A stretch of 64,000 bases of DNA from Coenobita brevimanus. Taxonomy: Eukaryota; Arthropoda; Malacostraca; Decapoda; Coenobitidae. The stretch is from NCBI GenBank assembly GCA_032717465.1, contig CM064713.1:13741360-13805359 (forward strand), written 5' to 3'. Positions 33,856-43,341 of the stretch are shown piece after piece. The first letter of the stretch is position 1; every line of letters starts with the position of its first letter. The notes beneath the pieces are model-generated. The model ran no database searches. It was not told the DNA's origin and saw only the letters and a list, made by a program, of their open reading frames with translations. A program made the translations under genes and the position numbers.

Positions 33856-34252
33856 GAAAACAAAAACGTTCTTCTAAAATGATTGTTAAGATGTAGCAAT
33901 GGCAGAAGAGCACAGATAAGAGATGAAAAAAGCACCGAAACAAGAGAGCATTCAGGATGGGAGGAGATTTGTAGACCTATAGCCATTACTACATTGCACA
34001 CTTTAGCCACAAACTTGTAGCTGGTGCAATGTAGTAATGGGTATAGGAGATTTGTAGACCTATAGCCATTACTACATTGCACACTTTAGCCACAAACTTG
34101 TAGCTGGTGCAATGTAGTAATGGGTATAGGTCTCCAACCTCCTGCCATCCTCAATGCTCTCTTGTTTCTGTGCTTTTTTCATCTTTTATCTGTGCACTTT
34201 TGCCATTACTACATCTTCACAATCATTTTAGAAGAAAATCTTTGTTTTCTAG
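33853..34252. mobile_element. 400-bp hairpin MITE-like element
   Basis: Almost the whole element is an inverted repeat. It starts CTAGAAAACAAA and ends TTTGTTTTCTAG, and arms of about 110 bp match with roughly 10% mismatch. The centre holds two tandem 83-bp copies (starts 33965 and 34048), each with its own inverted repeat (CCTATAGCCATTACTACATT against AATGTAGTAATGGGTATAGG). Flanking TTA on both sides could be a 3-bp target duplication (PIF/Harbinger style), but the left flank is an ATT microsatellite, so this is weak. Non-coding. Confidence 0.85.
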
Positions 34253-34259
34253 TTAATGA

Positions 34260-35095
34260 TCTTTTTGTGAAAGTATAATTATGCACAAAGGAAGGGTTAG
34301 ACTTGGACTGTTACATGCACAGCATACTGAAAGACTAATACGAGGCTGCCTTCCGGTAAAAAAGAAGTGTTTTGGTACGTTCTTTAACCGAAAGCGGGCT
34401 GTAGCTAACCAATATTGCGCAAAATGGCGTACTTACGGCTGACCGCGATGCGGTTTTCAGGCCGCAACTCGCGAACCGTAGCCTGAATGTTCTTTCTAAA
34501 CATGAAAAGAAACATGTACACGTGACAAGCAGCGTTTTGGTATAATACGCTCGTGTACGCCTTTTTGTTCTGGAGTTATGACTGACGAAAAAAAGAAAAA
34601 AAAAATCGATATTATTGCGGTTCGATTTTGCGACTCCTACGAAGGTTAGCAAGACTTTGCGGGTAGTTTTGCACTTGGATAACGAAGGTCTTTTAGTTCA
34701 TAAACTTAGAATTGGGTTTTGCGACAGCTTTGGCGCGAATGCTGCCACACCCTACAGTACAGGACGCTATTTTGAACCTGCGTCATTTCTACCCAGAGAA
34801 TGCTACTGCACTCCATGATTATTATTATTATTATTATTATTAGTAGTAGTAGTAGTAGTAGTAGTAGTAGCAGTGGTAGTAGCGGTAGTGTTGGTGGTGG
34901 TGGCAGTTAAGCATACCACCACCATCACGACTACTACTGCGTTAGCTTGTTTACATGGCACTCCCTGTACACCAATCAGACTGATGTGATGCACCAATCC
35001 ACCATAAACTTCTCTAGCGTTACTTTTCTCTGCTTTATAAGTGATATATCTTATGGATTCCTTTACATTTTATAGTATATACTCTACCTATTAAA
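34260..35095. other. No gene seen; ATT/AGT triplet tract at 34817-34870
   Basis: Sequence without a recognisable gene. Contains ATT then AGT triplets at 34817-34870. Confidence 0.5.
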
Positions 35096-35283
35096 CATAT
35101 GCTACTACATCTCTGTTTGCTGAAGGGTGTGTGTGGCCAGACCCACCACCACCTTTTGTTGTACACTGTATGTACAAATTTGTACCACACACTGTGTATA
35201 AATGTGCTTGCTGAAGGGTGTGTGTGGCAACCCACACGTATTCTGTATATCTTCACAACAATAAATATTTCAATCAATCAATG
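35096..35283 (+). repeat. Short duplicated block with LINE-like (ATCA)n tail
   Basis: GCTGAAGGGTGTGTGTGGC occurs twice (about 35118 and 35210). The block ends AACAATAAATATTTCAATCA with an ATCA tail, a shape seen at 3' ends of some non-LTR elements. Family not assigned. Confidence 0.4.
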
Positions 35284-35575
35284 TCTTACCCAGGAATACA
35301 CAACCAGTTGCCACAGTTTCATCTGTTCCTCTTGCCAGCACACAAGTATCAGCAATAACATTAACACGAATACGCCTGAAGAACTCTAACATCTCTGCCC
35401 CACAAATAATAATAATAATAATACCCTGGGGGTAGGGTTTTTTTTCAAGAATACTTCCCCAGTATCCCTGCTTGTCGTAAAAGGCGACTAAAAGGGTTGG
35501 CGGAGGGTTAGTGCCCCTCCCCGGAAAACAACTAAAAAAACAAACAATAAGCCTCGGACAAGGACTAACCAAACG

Positions 35576-36854
35576 ATGACGACCAAGGACCGGACAAATG
35601 ACATGGTAATTAGAACTTGGAATGTAAGTGGAGCGAATGATGAGGTAAAAGAGAGAGAGAGAGATTGTCCAGGTGCTTGAGGGTGCGAAAGTGGATGTAT
35701 GTGGAATAACTGAAACAAAATGGAGAGGAGAAAGTGTGAGAGAATGGCAGTATGGATGGGGTATATGTGCAGGAGTAGGTAAGAATGAGAGGGCAAAGGA
35801 AGGAGTATGTATAGTTGTGAGTAAAAGATGGAAGAGGAGGATAAGACAGTATGGATCAGATGGGTCAAGGATTGTGTGGGTAAAGTTGAAAGTTGGAATA
35901 CAAATGTGGGCGATTGTGTGTGTGTATGCACCAACGCAAGATCGTGCTAGAAGAGTGAGAGAAGAGTTCTGGACAAATGTAGAAGTGTGCATGGAAAAGT
36001 TTGGAAGGAATGAGAGAGTGTTTTTGATTGGTGATATGAATGGTAAAGTTGGAAATGTGAAGGTGGATGGAATAGTTGGTGACTGGGGTGTGCCTGCTGA
36101 GATAGATGAGAATGGGAGTGCGTTAGTGGACATTTGTGCTGAGAGGGGGTTAGTGATAGCCAATACCCTCTTCAGGCATAAAATGATCCACAGGTATACA
36201 TGGCGAGTGATGAGAAGGGTGGGTGGTGAACTGAATGAAAGGAAGGCAATGATTGATTATGTGTGTGTGGATGAAAGGATGCGAAGATGTGTAAAGGATG
36301 CAAGAGTGTATAGAGGTTGGGGGAGTGGACTTTCTGACCACTACTTGGTAGTGGCCAGAATTAGAATGCAAGTATGATGGAGGAATAGAAGAAGGGAAAG
36401 ACGAGAGGAAGGAGTAGTTGCAAGGAGAGTGGAAAGGTTACAAGAGGATGAGAAAAAGGCAGAGTATAAGAGAGAAGTGGAGGAACGATTGGGCAAATAT
36501 GAATTGGAGCAGATGGGAGACGTGGAAGGTGCGTGTAAGATATTTACAGAAGAAATATGTGCAGCATGTGATGTGGTGTGTGGAAGGAAGAGAAGACGGA
36601 GGGGGGTGCAAGGAACAGAGTGGTGGAGTGAAGAGGTGAAACAAGCTGTGGCACAAAAGAAGAAAGCATACAATGAATGGATGAGAAATAGGGGCGTGGA
36701 AGAAGTTGAGAGGCGGAAGAGAGAGTTATATGTGGAAAGAAAGAGAGAGGTGAAAAGATTAGTAAGAGAGAGTAAGAAGAAAGTGGATGAGGAATTTGGA
36801 AGGAATTTGAGTGTAAAGTGGAGGGACTGTAAAAAATGTTTTGGAGAGAGGTGA
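35576..36854 (+). pseudogene. RTE copy A endonuclease and linker
   Basis: Starts at ATG 35576, reading MTTKDRTNDMVIRTWNVSGA, where WNVSG holds the first endonuclease Asn. A GA-run length change shifts the frame, which then continues from 35673. AP-endonuclease motifs follow in order: CGITETKWRG (Glu), VYAPTQD, LIGDMNGKVG (Asp and Asn), MIDYVCVDE and LSDHYLV (Asp-His). A TGA at 36375-36377 interrupts the sequence. The charged linker resumes in the same frame (EKKAEYKREVEERLGKYELE) and ends at 36854 after another frameshift. The domain nicks target DNA to prime reverse transcription. Confidence 0.88.
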
Positions 36855-36892
36855 AAAGAGTAAGACAGGGTGGAAGTTAAGTTAGCAGGGGA

Positions 36893-38509
36893 GTGAAAGA
36901 TAAAAATGGTAGATTACTAGTGGAGAAGGGAGAAAAAGTGAGCAGATGGAGAGAACACTTTAAGGAATTGTTGAACGTAGAGGATGGAAGTAATGCGAGT
37001 ATAAGTGGCTGGGGAATGGCTGGGAGAAGGAGGGAGGTGAGAAGACAGGAAGAAATCAGTAGGATAGAAGTTGTGGAAGCAATGAAGAAAGTTAAATCGG
37101 GGAAAGCCCCAGGAATTGATGGAGTGTGTGGTGAAATGCTGAAGCATGGGGGAGAGATAGTAGTAGAATGGATGTGGAAGATGTGCAGATTGGCCTGGGA
37201 GGAAGGTAGAGTCCCGGAGGATTGGAAGTCAGGTATAATTATTCCCTTGTACAAAGGAAAAGGGGAAAAAGAAGTGTGTGGTAATCATAGGGGCATTTGT
37301 CTTCTTAGTATAATAGGAAAAGTGTATGGTAGGATACTTATATACAGAGTTAGGGAAAGAACAGAGAAATTAGTTGGAGAAGAACAGGGAGGCTTTAGGA
37401 AGGGAAGAGGTTGTGTAGATCAGATATTCATTCTTAGATCTTTAGTGGAAAAGTTTCTAGAGAAGGTAAAGAAGTTGTATGCGGCTTTCATGGATTTGGA
37501 GAAAGCATATGACAGGGTGGATAGACAAGGATTGTGGAAAGTGTTAAGAATATATGGAGTAGATAGGAAGTTGTTGAATGCTGTGAAGAGTATGTACGAT
37601 GGTGCGAAGGCTGCAGTGCATGTGGATGGTGAACTAAGTGAATTTTTCTCTTTGAAAGTTGGGTTGAAACAGGGATGTGTCATGTCTCCATGGTTGTTCA
37701 ATCTGTACATGGATGGGGTAATAAAAGAGGTACAAGGTAGGGTAGTGGATGTTGGAGTGGCCCTGGTGAGAGAGGATAGTGTTTGGAAACTCCCTGTACT
37801 GTTGTTTGCAGATGATACTGTGTTGTTGAGTGAAGACGAAAGGGAGCTGCAAGGCTTGGTGGATGAGTTTGAGAGAGTGTGTAAGAAATGGAATCTAAAG
37901 GTGAATGTAGGGAAGAGTAATATGATGGTCTTTGAGAGAGGTGAAGTTAGTGAATGTACAGCGAGGTTGGATGGTGAGGAATTGGAAAATGTGAGTACGT
38001 TTAAGTACTTGGGTAGTGTGATGAGTAAGGATGGAGGTTTGAAGGGTGAAGTGCTTGAAAGGGTACAGCAGGGAAGAAAGGTTGCTGGTTCTTTGAAAGC
38101 AGTGATAAGAAACACGGAAGTGAGCATGGAAGTGAAAAAGTTACTACATGACAGTATTGTGATACCAACTCTAATGTACCGAAGTGAAGCTTGGACGTTG
38201 TTGGAAGGACACAAGTCAAGAGTGAGAGCAGTGGAAATGAGTTATTTAAGAGGAGCCTGTGGAGTCACGTGGAGAGACAGGCTGACGAATGAGGATATAA
38301 AGGAGCGTTGTGGTGTTGATGTGGATGTGATAGGAAGCGTTATGAGGAACACACTGAGGTGGTTTGGCCATGTGGAGAGGATGGAGGGTGAGAGACTGAC
38401 GAAGAGAGTGTATGTGAGTGAGGTGGAGGGGGGAAGAGGGAGGGGGAGGCCAAGGATGAGATGGAGGGATGGGGTGGAGAGGTATATGAGAGCGGGGGGT
38501 GTTAGTTAG
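36893..38509 (+). CDS. RTE copy A reverse transcriptase region
   Basis: A 538-codon open frame; the ATG at 36893 is internal to the original ORF, not a native start. RT blocks: GKAPGIDGVCGEML (about residue 71), NHRGICLLSIIGKVYGRIL, EEQGGFRKGRGCVDQIF, AAFMDLEKAYDRVD, GLKQGCVMSPWLFNLYMDGV, catalytic LLFADDTVLLSEDE near 37803, and LKVNVGKS. The C-terminal region has CGVTWRDRLTNEDIKERCGV and FGHVERMEGERLTKRV. It ends at TAG 38507-38509 where copy B has TGG (Trp), so the native end lies some 24 codons further on. All catalytic Asp residues are kept, but with the endonuclease broken the element is not autonomous. Confidence 0.9.
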   Translation: MKDKNGRLLVEKGEKVSRWREHFKELLNVEDGSNASISGWGMAGRRREVRRQEEISRIEVVEAMKKVKSGKAPGIDGVCGEMLKHGGEIVVEWMWKMCRLAWEEGRVPEDWKSGIIIPLYKGKGEKEVCGNHRGICLLSIIGKVYGRILIYRVRERTEKLVGEEQGGFRKGRGCVDQIFILRSLVEKFLEKVKKLYAAFMDLEKAYDRVDRQGLWKVLRIYGVDRKLLNAVKSMYDGAKAAVHVDGELSEFFSLKVGLKQGCVMSPWLFNLYMDGVIKEVQGRVVDVGVALVREDSVWKLPVLLFADDTVLLSEDERELQGLVDEFERVCKKWNLKVNVGKSNMMVFERGEVSECTARLDGEELENVSTFKYLGSVMSKDGGLKGEVLERVQQGRKVAGSLKAVIRNTEVSMEVKKLLHDSIVIPTLMYRSEAWTLLEGHKSRVRAVEMSYLRGACGVTWRDRLTNEDIKERCGVDVDVIGSVMRNTLRWFGHVERMEGERLTKRVYVSEVEGGRGRGRPRMRWRDGVERYMRAGGVS

Positions 38510-38615
38510 GAGCAGGGCAGTGAAATGGCGGAGGACAGGGCGACTTGGAGGCGATTTGTTTGTGGCCACCCCAAACGGGATTGAGGCGTCTGGCAATAGA
38601 TAGAGAGATAGATAA

Positions 38616-38650
<35 letters not shown>

Positions 38651-39004
38651 AGAAGGCCGAATTTTCCGCAAACTGAACGAAAGACTTCCTGTTGGTCCCC
38701 ATAAAGAATAAAACCACGAGATTTGTTACACGTGCTCTGATCAACTATCATCTGTCCTTTCACACCTCACACACTCATTACCGTATAGTCTTTACCTTTA
38801 CCTATAACTGCCATCTCTCTGTCTGGAGCTGCAAGAAATTAACACTGGAATATGATGCTACGTCACAAAGAAGCATTATGGAATGGATTCAAAGTGCTTA
38901 ATCTCATTCTGCCACTAAGCTCCAAGCAACAGGCTGAATGGAAGAAAAAAAAAAAAACGTCTGAGACAAATTAAAGAAAAAAGTGACGAAACTGTTGGGT
39001 TCAG

Positions 39005-39390
39005 TAACGTATTACTTGAATAAATCTACAGTAAGTTCAGTGTAACAAAGTGTAATGTTGTTGTGCATCATTCCGTATCAAATGGAGTGAAGGAATGTCA
39101 CTCACAACACGCATTAGCTGAATACATCAACAGTAAATTCAGTATAACAAAGTGTAATGTTGTGCATCATTCCGTATCAAATGGAGTGAAGGAATGTCAG
39201 ACTCACATTATTCTGGACTCACCGTTTTACTTGGCCTAGTGACCTAGCCTATAACACATTACTTGACTAAATCTGCAGTAAATTCAGTATAACAAAGTGT
39301 AATGTTGTGAATCATTCCGTTCCAAATGGAGTGAAGGAATGTCAGACTCACATTATTCTGGAATCACCGTGTTACTTGGCATTGCCTAAG
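39005..39390. repeat. Three imperfect tandem units of 105-140 bp
   Basis: Starts near 39010, 39115 and 39255. Each contains ACAAAGTGTAATGTTGT and CATTCCGT.TCAAATGGAGTG...GGAATG; the last two also share GACTCACATTATTCTGGA. They fill most of the spacer between RTE copies A and B. Confidence 0.85.
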
Positions 39391-39559
39391 ACTTATGCTA
39401 ACCGGGATGATTGATGCCACAAGTTGCAGCTGCAATAAACGGATATGAGGAGGGTCACAGCTATCAGTGTGAAGGAAAACATGGCCAGAGGTAGACCAAT
39501 TAAAGACTTAGGACGAGGTTCTGCATGGCAAATGTCAGCATTATGGGTCTGAGGATGGC

Positions 39560-41137
39560 TATCTATCTCTATCTATTGCCAGACGCCTCAATCCCGTTTG
39601 GGGTGGCCACAAACAAATCACCTCCAAGTCGCCCTGTCCCCCGCCATTTCACTGCCCTGCTCCCAACTCACACCCCCCTCTCTCATATACCTCTCCACCC
39701 CATCCCTCCATCTCATCCTCGGCCTCCCCCTCCCTCTTCCCCCCTCCACCTCACTCACATACACTCTCTTCGTCAGGCTTTCACCCTCCATCCTCTCCAC
39801 ATGGCCAAACCACCTAAGTGTGTTCCTCATAACGCTTCCTATCACATCCACATCCACACCACAACGCTCCTTTATATCCTCATTCGTCAGCCTGTCTCTC
39901 CACGTGACTCCACAGGCTCCTCTTAAATAACTCATATCCATTGCTCTCACTCTTGACTTGTGTCCATCCAACAACGTCCAAGCTTCACTTCCGTACGTTA
40001 GAGTTTGTATCACACTACTGTCATGTAGTAACTTTTTCACTTCCATGCTCACTTCCCTGTTTCTTATCACTGCTTTCAAAGAAGCAGCAACCTTTCTTCC
40101 CTGCTGTACCCTTTCAAGCACTTCACCCTCCAAACCTCCATCCTTACTCATCACACTACCCAAGTACTTAAACGTACTCACATTTTCCAATTCCTCACCA
40201 TCCAACCTCGCTGTACATTCACTGACTTCACCTCTCTCAAAGATCATCACTTTACTCTTCCCTACATTCACCTTTAGATTCCATTTCTTACACGCTCTCC
40301 CAAACTCATCCACCAAGCCTTGCAGCTCCCTTTCGTCTTCACTCAACAACACAGTATCATCTGCAAACAACAGTTCAGGGAGTTTCCAAACACTATCCTC
40401 TCTCACCAGGGCCTCTCCAACATCCACTACCCTACCTTGTACCTCTTTTATTACCCCATCCATGTACAGATTGAACAACCATGGAAACATGACACATCCC
40501 TGTTTCAAACCAACTTTCAAAGAGAAAAATTCACTTAGTTCACCATCCACACGCACTGCAGCCTTCGCACCATCGTACATACTCTTCGCAGCATTCAACA
40601 ACTTCCCATCTACTCCATATATTCTTAACACTTTCCACAATCCTTGTCTATCCACCCTGTCATATGCTTTCTCCAAATCCATGAAAGCCGCATACAACTT
40701 TTTTCCCTTCTCTAGAAACTTTTCCACTAAAGATCTAAGAATGAATATCTGATCTACACAACCTCTTTCCTTCCTAAAGCCTCCCTGTTCTTCTCCAACT
40801 AATTTCTCTGTTCTTTCTCTAACTCTGTCAATAAGTATCCTACCATACACTTTTCCTATTATACTAAGAAGACAAATGCCCCTATGATTACCACACACTT
40901 CTTTTTCCCCTTTTCCTTTGTACAAGGGAATAATTATACCTGACTTCCAATCCTCCGGGACTCTACCTTCCTCCCAGGCCAATCTGCACATCTTCCACAT
41001 CCATTCTACTACTATCTCTCCCCCATGCTTCAGCATTTCACCACACACTCCATCAATTCCTGGGGCTTTCCCCGATTTAACTTTCTTCATTGCTTCCACA
41101 ACTTCTATCCTACTGATTTCTTCCTGTCTTCTCACTT
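39560..41137 (-). mobile_element. RTE copy B, 5' truncated, with 10-bp target duplication
   Basis: Minus-strand element ending in a (GATA)-like tail at 39560-39575 and truncated at 41137 within the N-terminal RT region (equivalent to position 37043 of copy A). It is flanked by TGAGGATGGC on both sides (39550-39559 and 41138-41147), an exact 10-bp direct repeat. It lies inverted relative to copy A, with a 0.95-kb spacer. Confidence 0.93.
39618..41135 (-). CDS. RTE copy B reverse transcriptase frame
   Basis: A 505-codon open frame without internal stops, very similar to the copy A frame from RRQEEISRIEVVEAMKKV onward. Same RT blocks, including GFRKERGCVDQIF, LKQGCVMFPWLFN (MSPW changed to MFPW) and LLFADDTVLLSEDE (about 40345-40375). 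It runs past the position of the copy A TAG with SWEQGSEMAGDRATWR, then stops at TGA where copy A has CGA. It lacks the endonuclease and a promoter. Confidence 0.88.
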   Translation of the reverse strand: MRRQEEISRIEVVEAMKKVKSGKAPGIDGVCGEMLKHGGEIVVEWMWKMCRLAWEEGRVPEDWKSGIIIPLYKGKGEKEVCGNHRGICLLSIIGKVYGRILIDRVRERTEKLVGEEQGGFRKERGCVDQIFILRSLVEKFLEKGKKLYAAFMDLEKAYDRVDRQGLWKVLRIYGVDGKLLNAAKSMYDGAKAAVRVDGELSEFFSLKVGLKQGCVMFPWLFNLYMDGVIKEVQGRVVDVGEALVREDSVWKLPELLFADDTVLLSEDERELQGLVDEFGRACKKWNLKVNVGKSKVMIFERGEVSECTARLDGEELENVSTFKYLGSVMSKDGGLEGEVLERVQQGRKVAASLKAVIRNREVSMEVKKLLHDSSVIQTLTYGSEAWTLLDGHKSRVRAMDMSYLRGACGVTWRDRLTNEDIKERCGVDVDVIGSVMRNTLRWFGHVERMEGESLTKRVYVSEVEGGRGRGRPRMRWRDGVERYMREGGVSWEQGSEMAGDRATWR

Positions 41138-41344
41138 TGAGGATGGCAATGACTCAATATTGTGACACGAAAGAGCTGCCATCAAATGGAAAGACTTGTA
41201 CATGCTAGCATGATCCATGGCCTTTAGACATAATGGTAATACAGTTGTTTAAGTGTACGAATAGCAACTGTTAACTCTTGTGTTAACCAACTAGTTAGTT
41301 GATCAGAAAAATGGTGAAAGTGTGTGTGGATAGGTACGTGTAAG

Positions 41345-41345
<1 letters not shown>

Positions 41346-41385
<40 letters not shown>
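41346..41385. repeat. (GT)n microsatellite
   Basis: About 38 bp of GTGTGT. Confidence 0.95.
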
Positions 41386-41386
<1 letters not shown>

Positions 41387-41630
41387 CCTTTATTATGCAC
41401 ACAGTAAAGGAAATGCTTTGGTTAGGCAACATAAGAAGGGACTGATGATGCTCATGCAAGTGATGCTAACGAGTGCACAGTTTGCACAGTGAGAAGGAAC
41501 CGTGACAAGATTGATGTTGTAATTTGGATGGGACTGCAACGTGTGGAAAGATGCCTTGTGAGGGATGATGTGTTAATTGAGAGAATATTATGATGAAATA
41601 TATCTGCGTCCAACTTGAGCATAATCTGAC

Positions 41631-41915
41631 CATCAATGACAGTCAGATGTGTCAAAAGAACAATCAAGTTTATGGTAAAACTGTACATCAATGACAGTCA
41701 GATGTGTCAAAAGAACAATCAAGTTTATGGTAAAACTGTACATCAATGACAGTCAGATGTGTCAAAAGAACAATCAAGTTTATGGTAAAACTGTACATCA
41801 ATGACAGTCAGATGTGTCATAAGAACAATCAAGTTTATGGTAAAACTGTACATCAGTGACAGTCAGATGTGTCAAAAGAACAAGGAAGTTTATGGTAAAA
41901 CTGTTGATCAATAAC
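41631..41915. repeat. 55-bp minisatellite, 5 units, split by a SINE
   Basis: Units start at 41631, 41686, 41741, 41796 and 41851 (CATCAATGACAGTCAG...). Array sequence resumes after the SINE at 42104-42150 (GTCAAAAGAACAAGGAAGTT), showing that the SINE inserted into the array. Confidence 0.93.
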
Positions 41916-42100
41916 ATTCATTCATTCATTCATTGCCAGACGCCATGTATCCCAGACAGGGTGGCCAAGGGCTTAGAGTTAATTGTTTTTACAGGGAGGG
42001 GCACTAATCCTCCACCAACCCCACTTGACGTAGGGATGCCAACAGCATCTGGTATTCCCAGGCGGTCACCCATCCAAGTACTAACCAGACCCAACGTTGC
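41916..42100 (-). mobile_element. 5S rRNA-headed SINE with RTE-like ends
   Basis: On the minus strand the head (42100-42038) matches the 3' half of 5S rRNA: GCAACGTTGGGTCTGGTTAG, TACTTGGATGGGTGACCGCC, then ACCAGATGCTGTTGGC. The body (about 42030-41945) contains GGATTAGTGCCCCTCCCTG, similar to GTTAGTGCCCCTCCCCGG in the RTE 5' UTR. It then has GGCCACCCTG..TGGGATACATGGCGTCTGGCAATGAATG, similar to the RTE 3' end, with a (GAAT)n tail. This is a SINE3-type architecture with an RTE partner. The 5S internal-promoter box C region is present. Confidence 0.87.
42038..42100 (-). pseudogene. 5S rRNA 3'-half relic (SINE head)
   Basis: About 63 bp aligned to the 5S rRNA 3' half with a few mismatches. The 5' half of 5S is absent, so this is not a functional 5S gene. 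Confidence 0.85.
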
Positions 42101-42179
42101 ACTTGCGTCAAAAGAACAAGGAAGTTATGGTGACGCTGTACAAGTATATAATATACAGTAGGTACAGCCAATCCAGTTT

Positions 42180-42592
42180 TGTGTGGGTAATGGATGGCTG
42201 GACCAGTTTGTCAAACAGAATGGGTATCACTACGATCAGTAAAGCATCTGCTGCCTGTCACTACACTTCCTCTTGTGAAGAGATTGAGAGGAAAGTGACA
42301 ACCAAAAAGCCAAGGTTTTCAAAATGGATAAGACCGAGCCATTTTGGAAGTGCCTGCTTGCCTCTATAATGTATAGTCATTCCAAGAGTTTTGCGTGAGG
42401 AAAGGATGGCTGAACCAGTTTGTCAAGCAGAATGAGCTTCACTACGATCAGCTGCATGGTAAAGCATCTGCTGCCTATCACTATTATTCCTCTTGTGAAG
42501 ACATTAATAGGAAGATGGCTACAAAAAAGCCAAGGTTTTCAATATGGATAAGATTGGGCTATTTTGGAAGAGCCTGCTTTCCTCTATAACTG
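42180..42592 (+). pseudogene. Tandem pair of Tigger/CENP-B-like DNA-binding domain relics
   Basis: Two direct copies offset by 212 bp. The second reads GWLNQFVKQNELHYDQLHGK then ASAAYHYYSSCED; the first reads DGWTSLSNRMGITTISKASA. The G-W-x-x-x-F...H-x-x-x-L-H-G-x-A-S-A pattern is typical of the CENP-B/Tc5-type helix-turn-helix in pogo/Tigger transposases and related genes. Both end KKPRFS.WIR...FG.AC.PL. No DDE catalytic domain nearby. Family assignment is tentative. Confidence 0.5.
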
Positions 42593-42599
42593 TACTTTT

Positions 42600-43189
42600 C
42601 TACCACAGGAAGAAAGGCAGGCCAGTCACTGTCGTTTGTCAAGGTGACTGACACAGTTTGCTGCATTATGCCATTATGATGCTGTGTTATGTTTTATCAG
42701 CGAATAAAAAGGCAAATATGTCTTTAAGAAGCAGGTCAGTAAGCAAGTTTGGACAACACCCTTTATTTTGAGTGGGGGGAGGGGGAAGTGAGGGTCAGAC
42801 TTGAGATATAATTACCACATCAGCTTCCATACGCCATACAGAACAGTAATGGGTTTAATGGACTGAGATACAACGGTTGGAGATACACGCGACCTCAGGT
42901 TTATAAATATGCCTTGTGTAATATTCTTTTGTATAACTTGCTAACAGATGCAGCATCATTTATGTTATTATGGCACACCTGTTTCTATGTATTTGTAATT
43001 ATTACTAATCTTTTAGATCATGAAGATTTACCCTGCATGTCATACTCTTTGTAACATTATAGGAACACAACAAACGCATCAGAGACACCCGTCATCTCAG
43101 TTTAATTTCATGCCCTTGTTACTTTTACTGGCTTGAAGGACTATATAGGTGGTGACATTATACCATATAAATTGAGGATAAAGTATTAA
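42600..43189. other. No gene recognised
   Basis: Sequence between the Tigger-like relic and the tRNA SINE, with no identifiable feature. Confidence 0.5.
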
Positions 43190-43341
43190 TCCCCGAGCTA
43201 GACCTCATCACATCACATAGCCCTGCTAGGGTTACAGGAGAGCGCTACCCCTCCCAGCACAGCAGCCACCGGGCGGGCCGCGAACTCGCAACCTTATGAT
43301 TACGAGCCCGAAACCCTACCACTGAGCTACCGCGCTCCCCT
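43190..43341 (-). mobile_element. tRNA-derived SINE, single head
   Basis: The minus strand begins GGGAGCGCGGTAGCTCAGTG with a perfect box A TAGCTCAGTGG (43329-43319), an anticodon-loop-like CTCGTAA, and a degenerate box B GAGTTCGCGGCC (43287-43276). It continues with TGCTGGGAGGGGTAGCGCTC, the same core as in the dimeric SINE at 29173. The 3' end is not sharply defined. Confidence 0.78.

Larger units (their letters stand above)
35424..38613 (+). mobile_element. RTE-type non-LTR retrotransposon, copy A (near full length)
   Basis: About 3.19 kb, the size expected for RTE. It enters from an AAT microsatellite on the left and leaves into another AAT run on the right, so target duplication is ambiguous. 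The 5' UTR contains TGTCGTAAAAGGCGACTAAA and GTTAGTGCCCCTCCCCGG. Next come endonuclease, linker and RT coding sequence, then a short 3' UTR with GGCGTCTGGCAATAGATAGA and a (GATA)n tail. Lesions: frameshift at the (GA)n run near 35655, TGA at 36375-36377, frameshift near 36830, TAA at 36878-36880 and TAG at 38507-38509. A young but dead copy. Confidence 0.93.

Noticed and set aside
37420..38214. 264-codon minus-strand frame (and its mirror at 39958-40752)
   Set aside because: Antisense shadows of the RTE reverse transcriptase; the sense strand carries all RT motifs.
42038..42100. Functional 5S rRNA gene
   Set aside because: Only the 3' half is present and it is joined to a SINE body.
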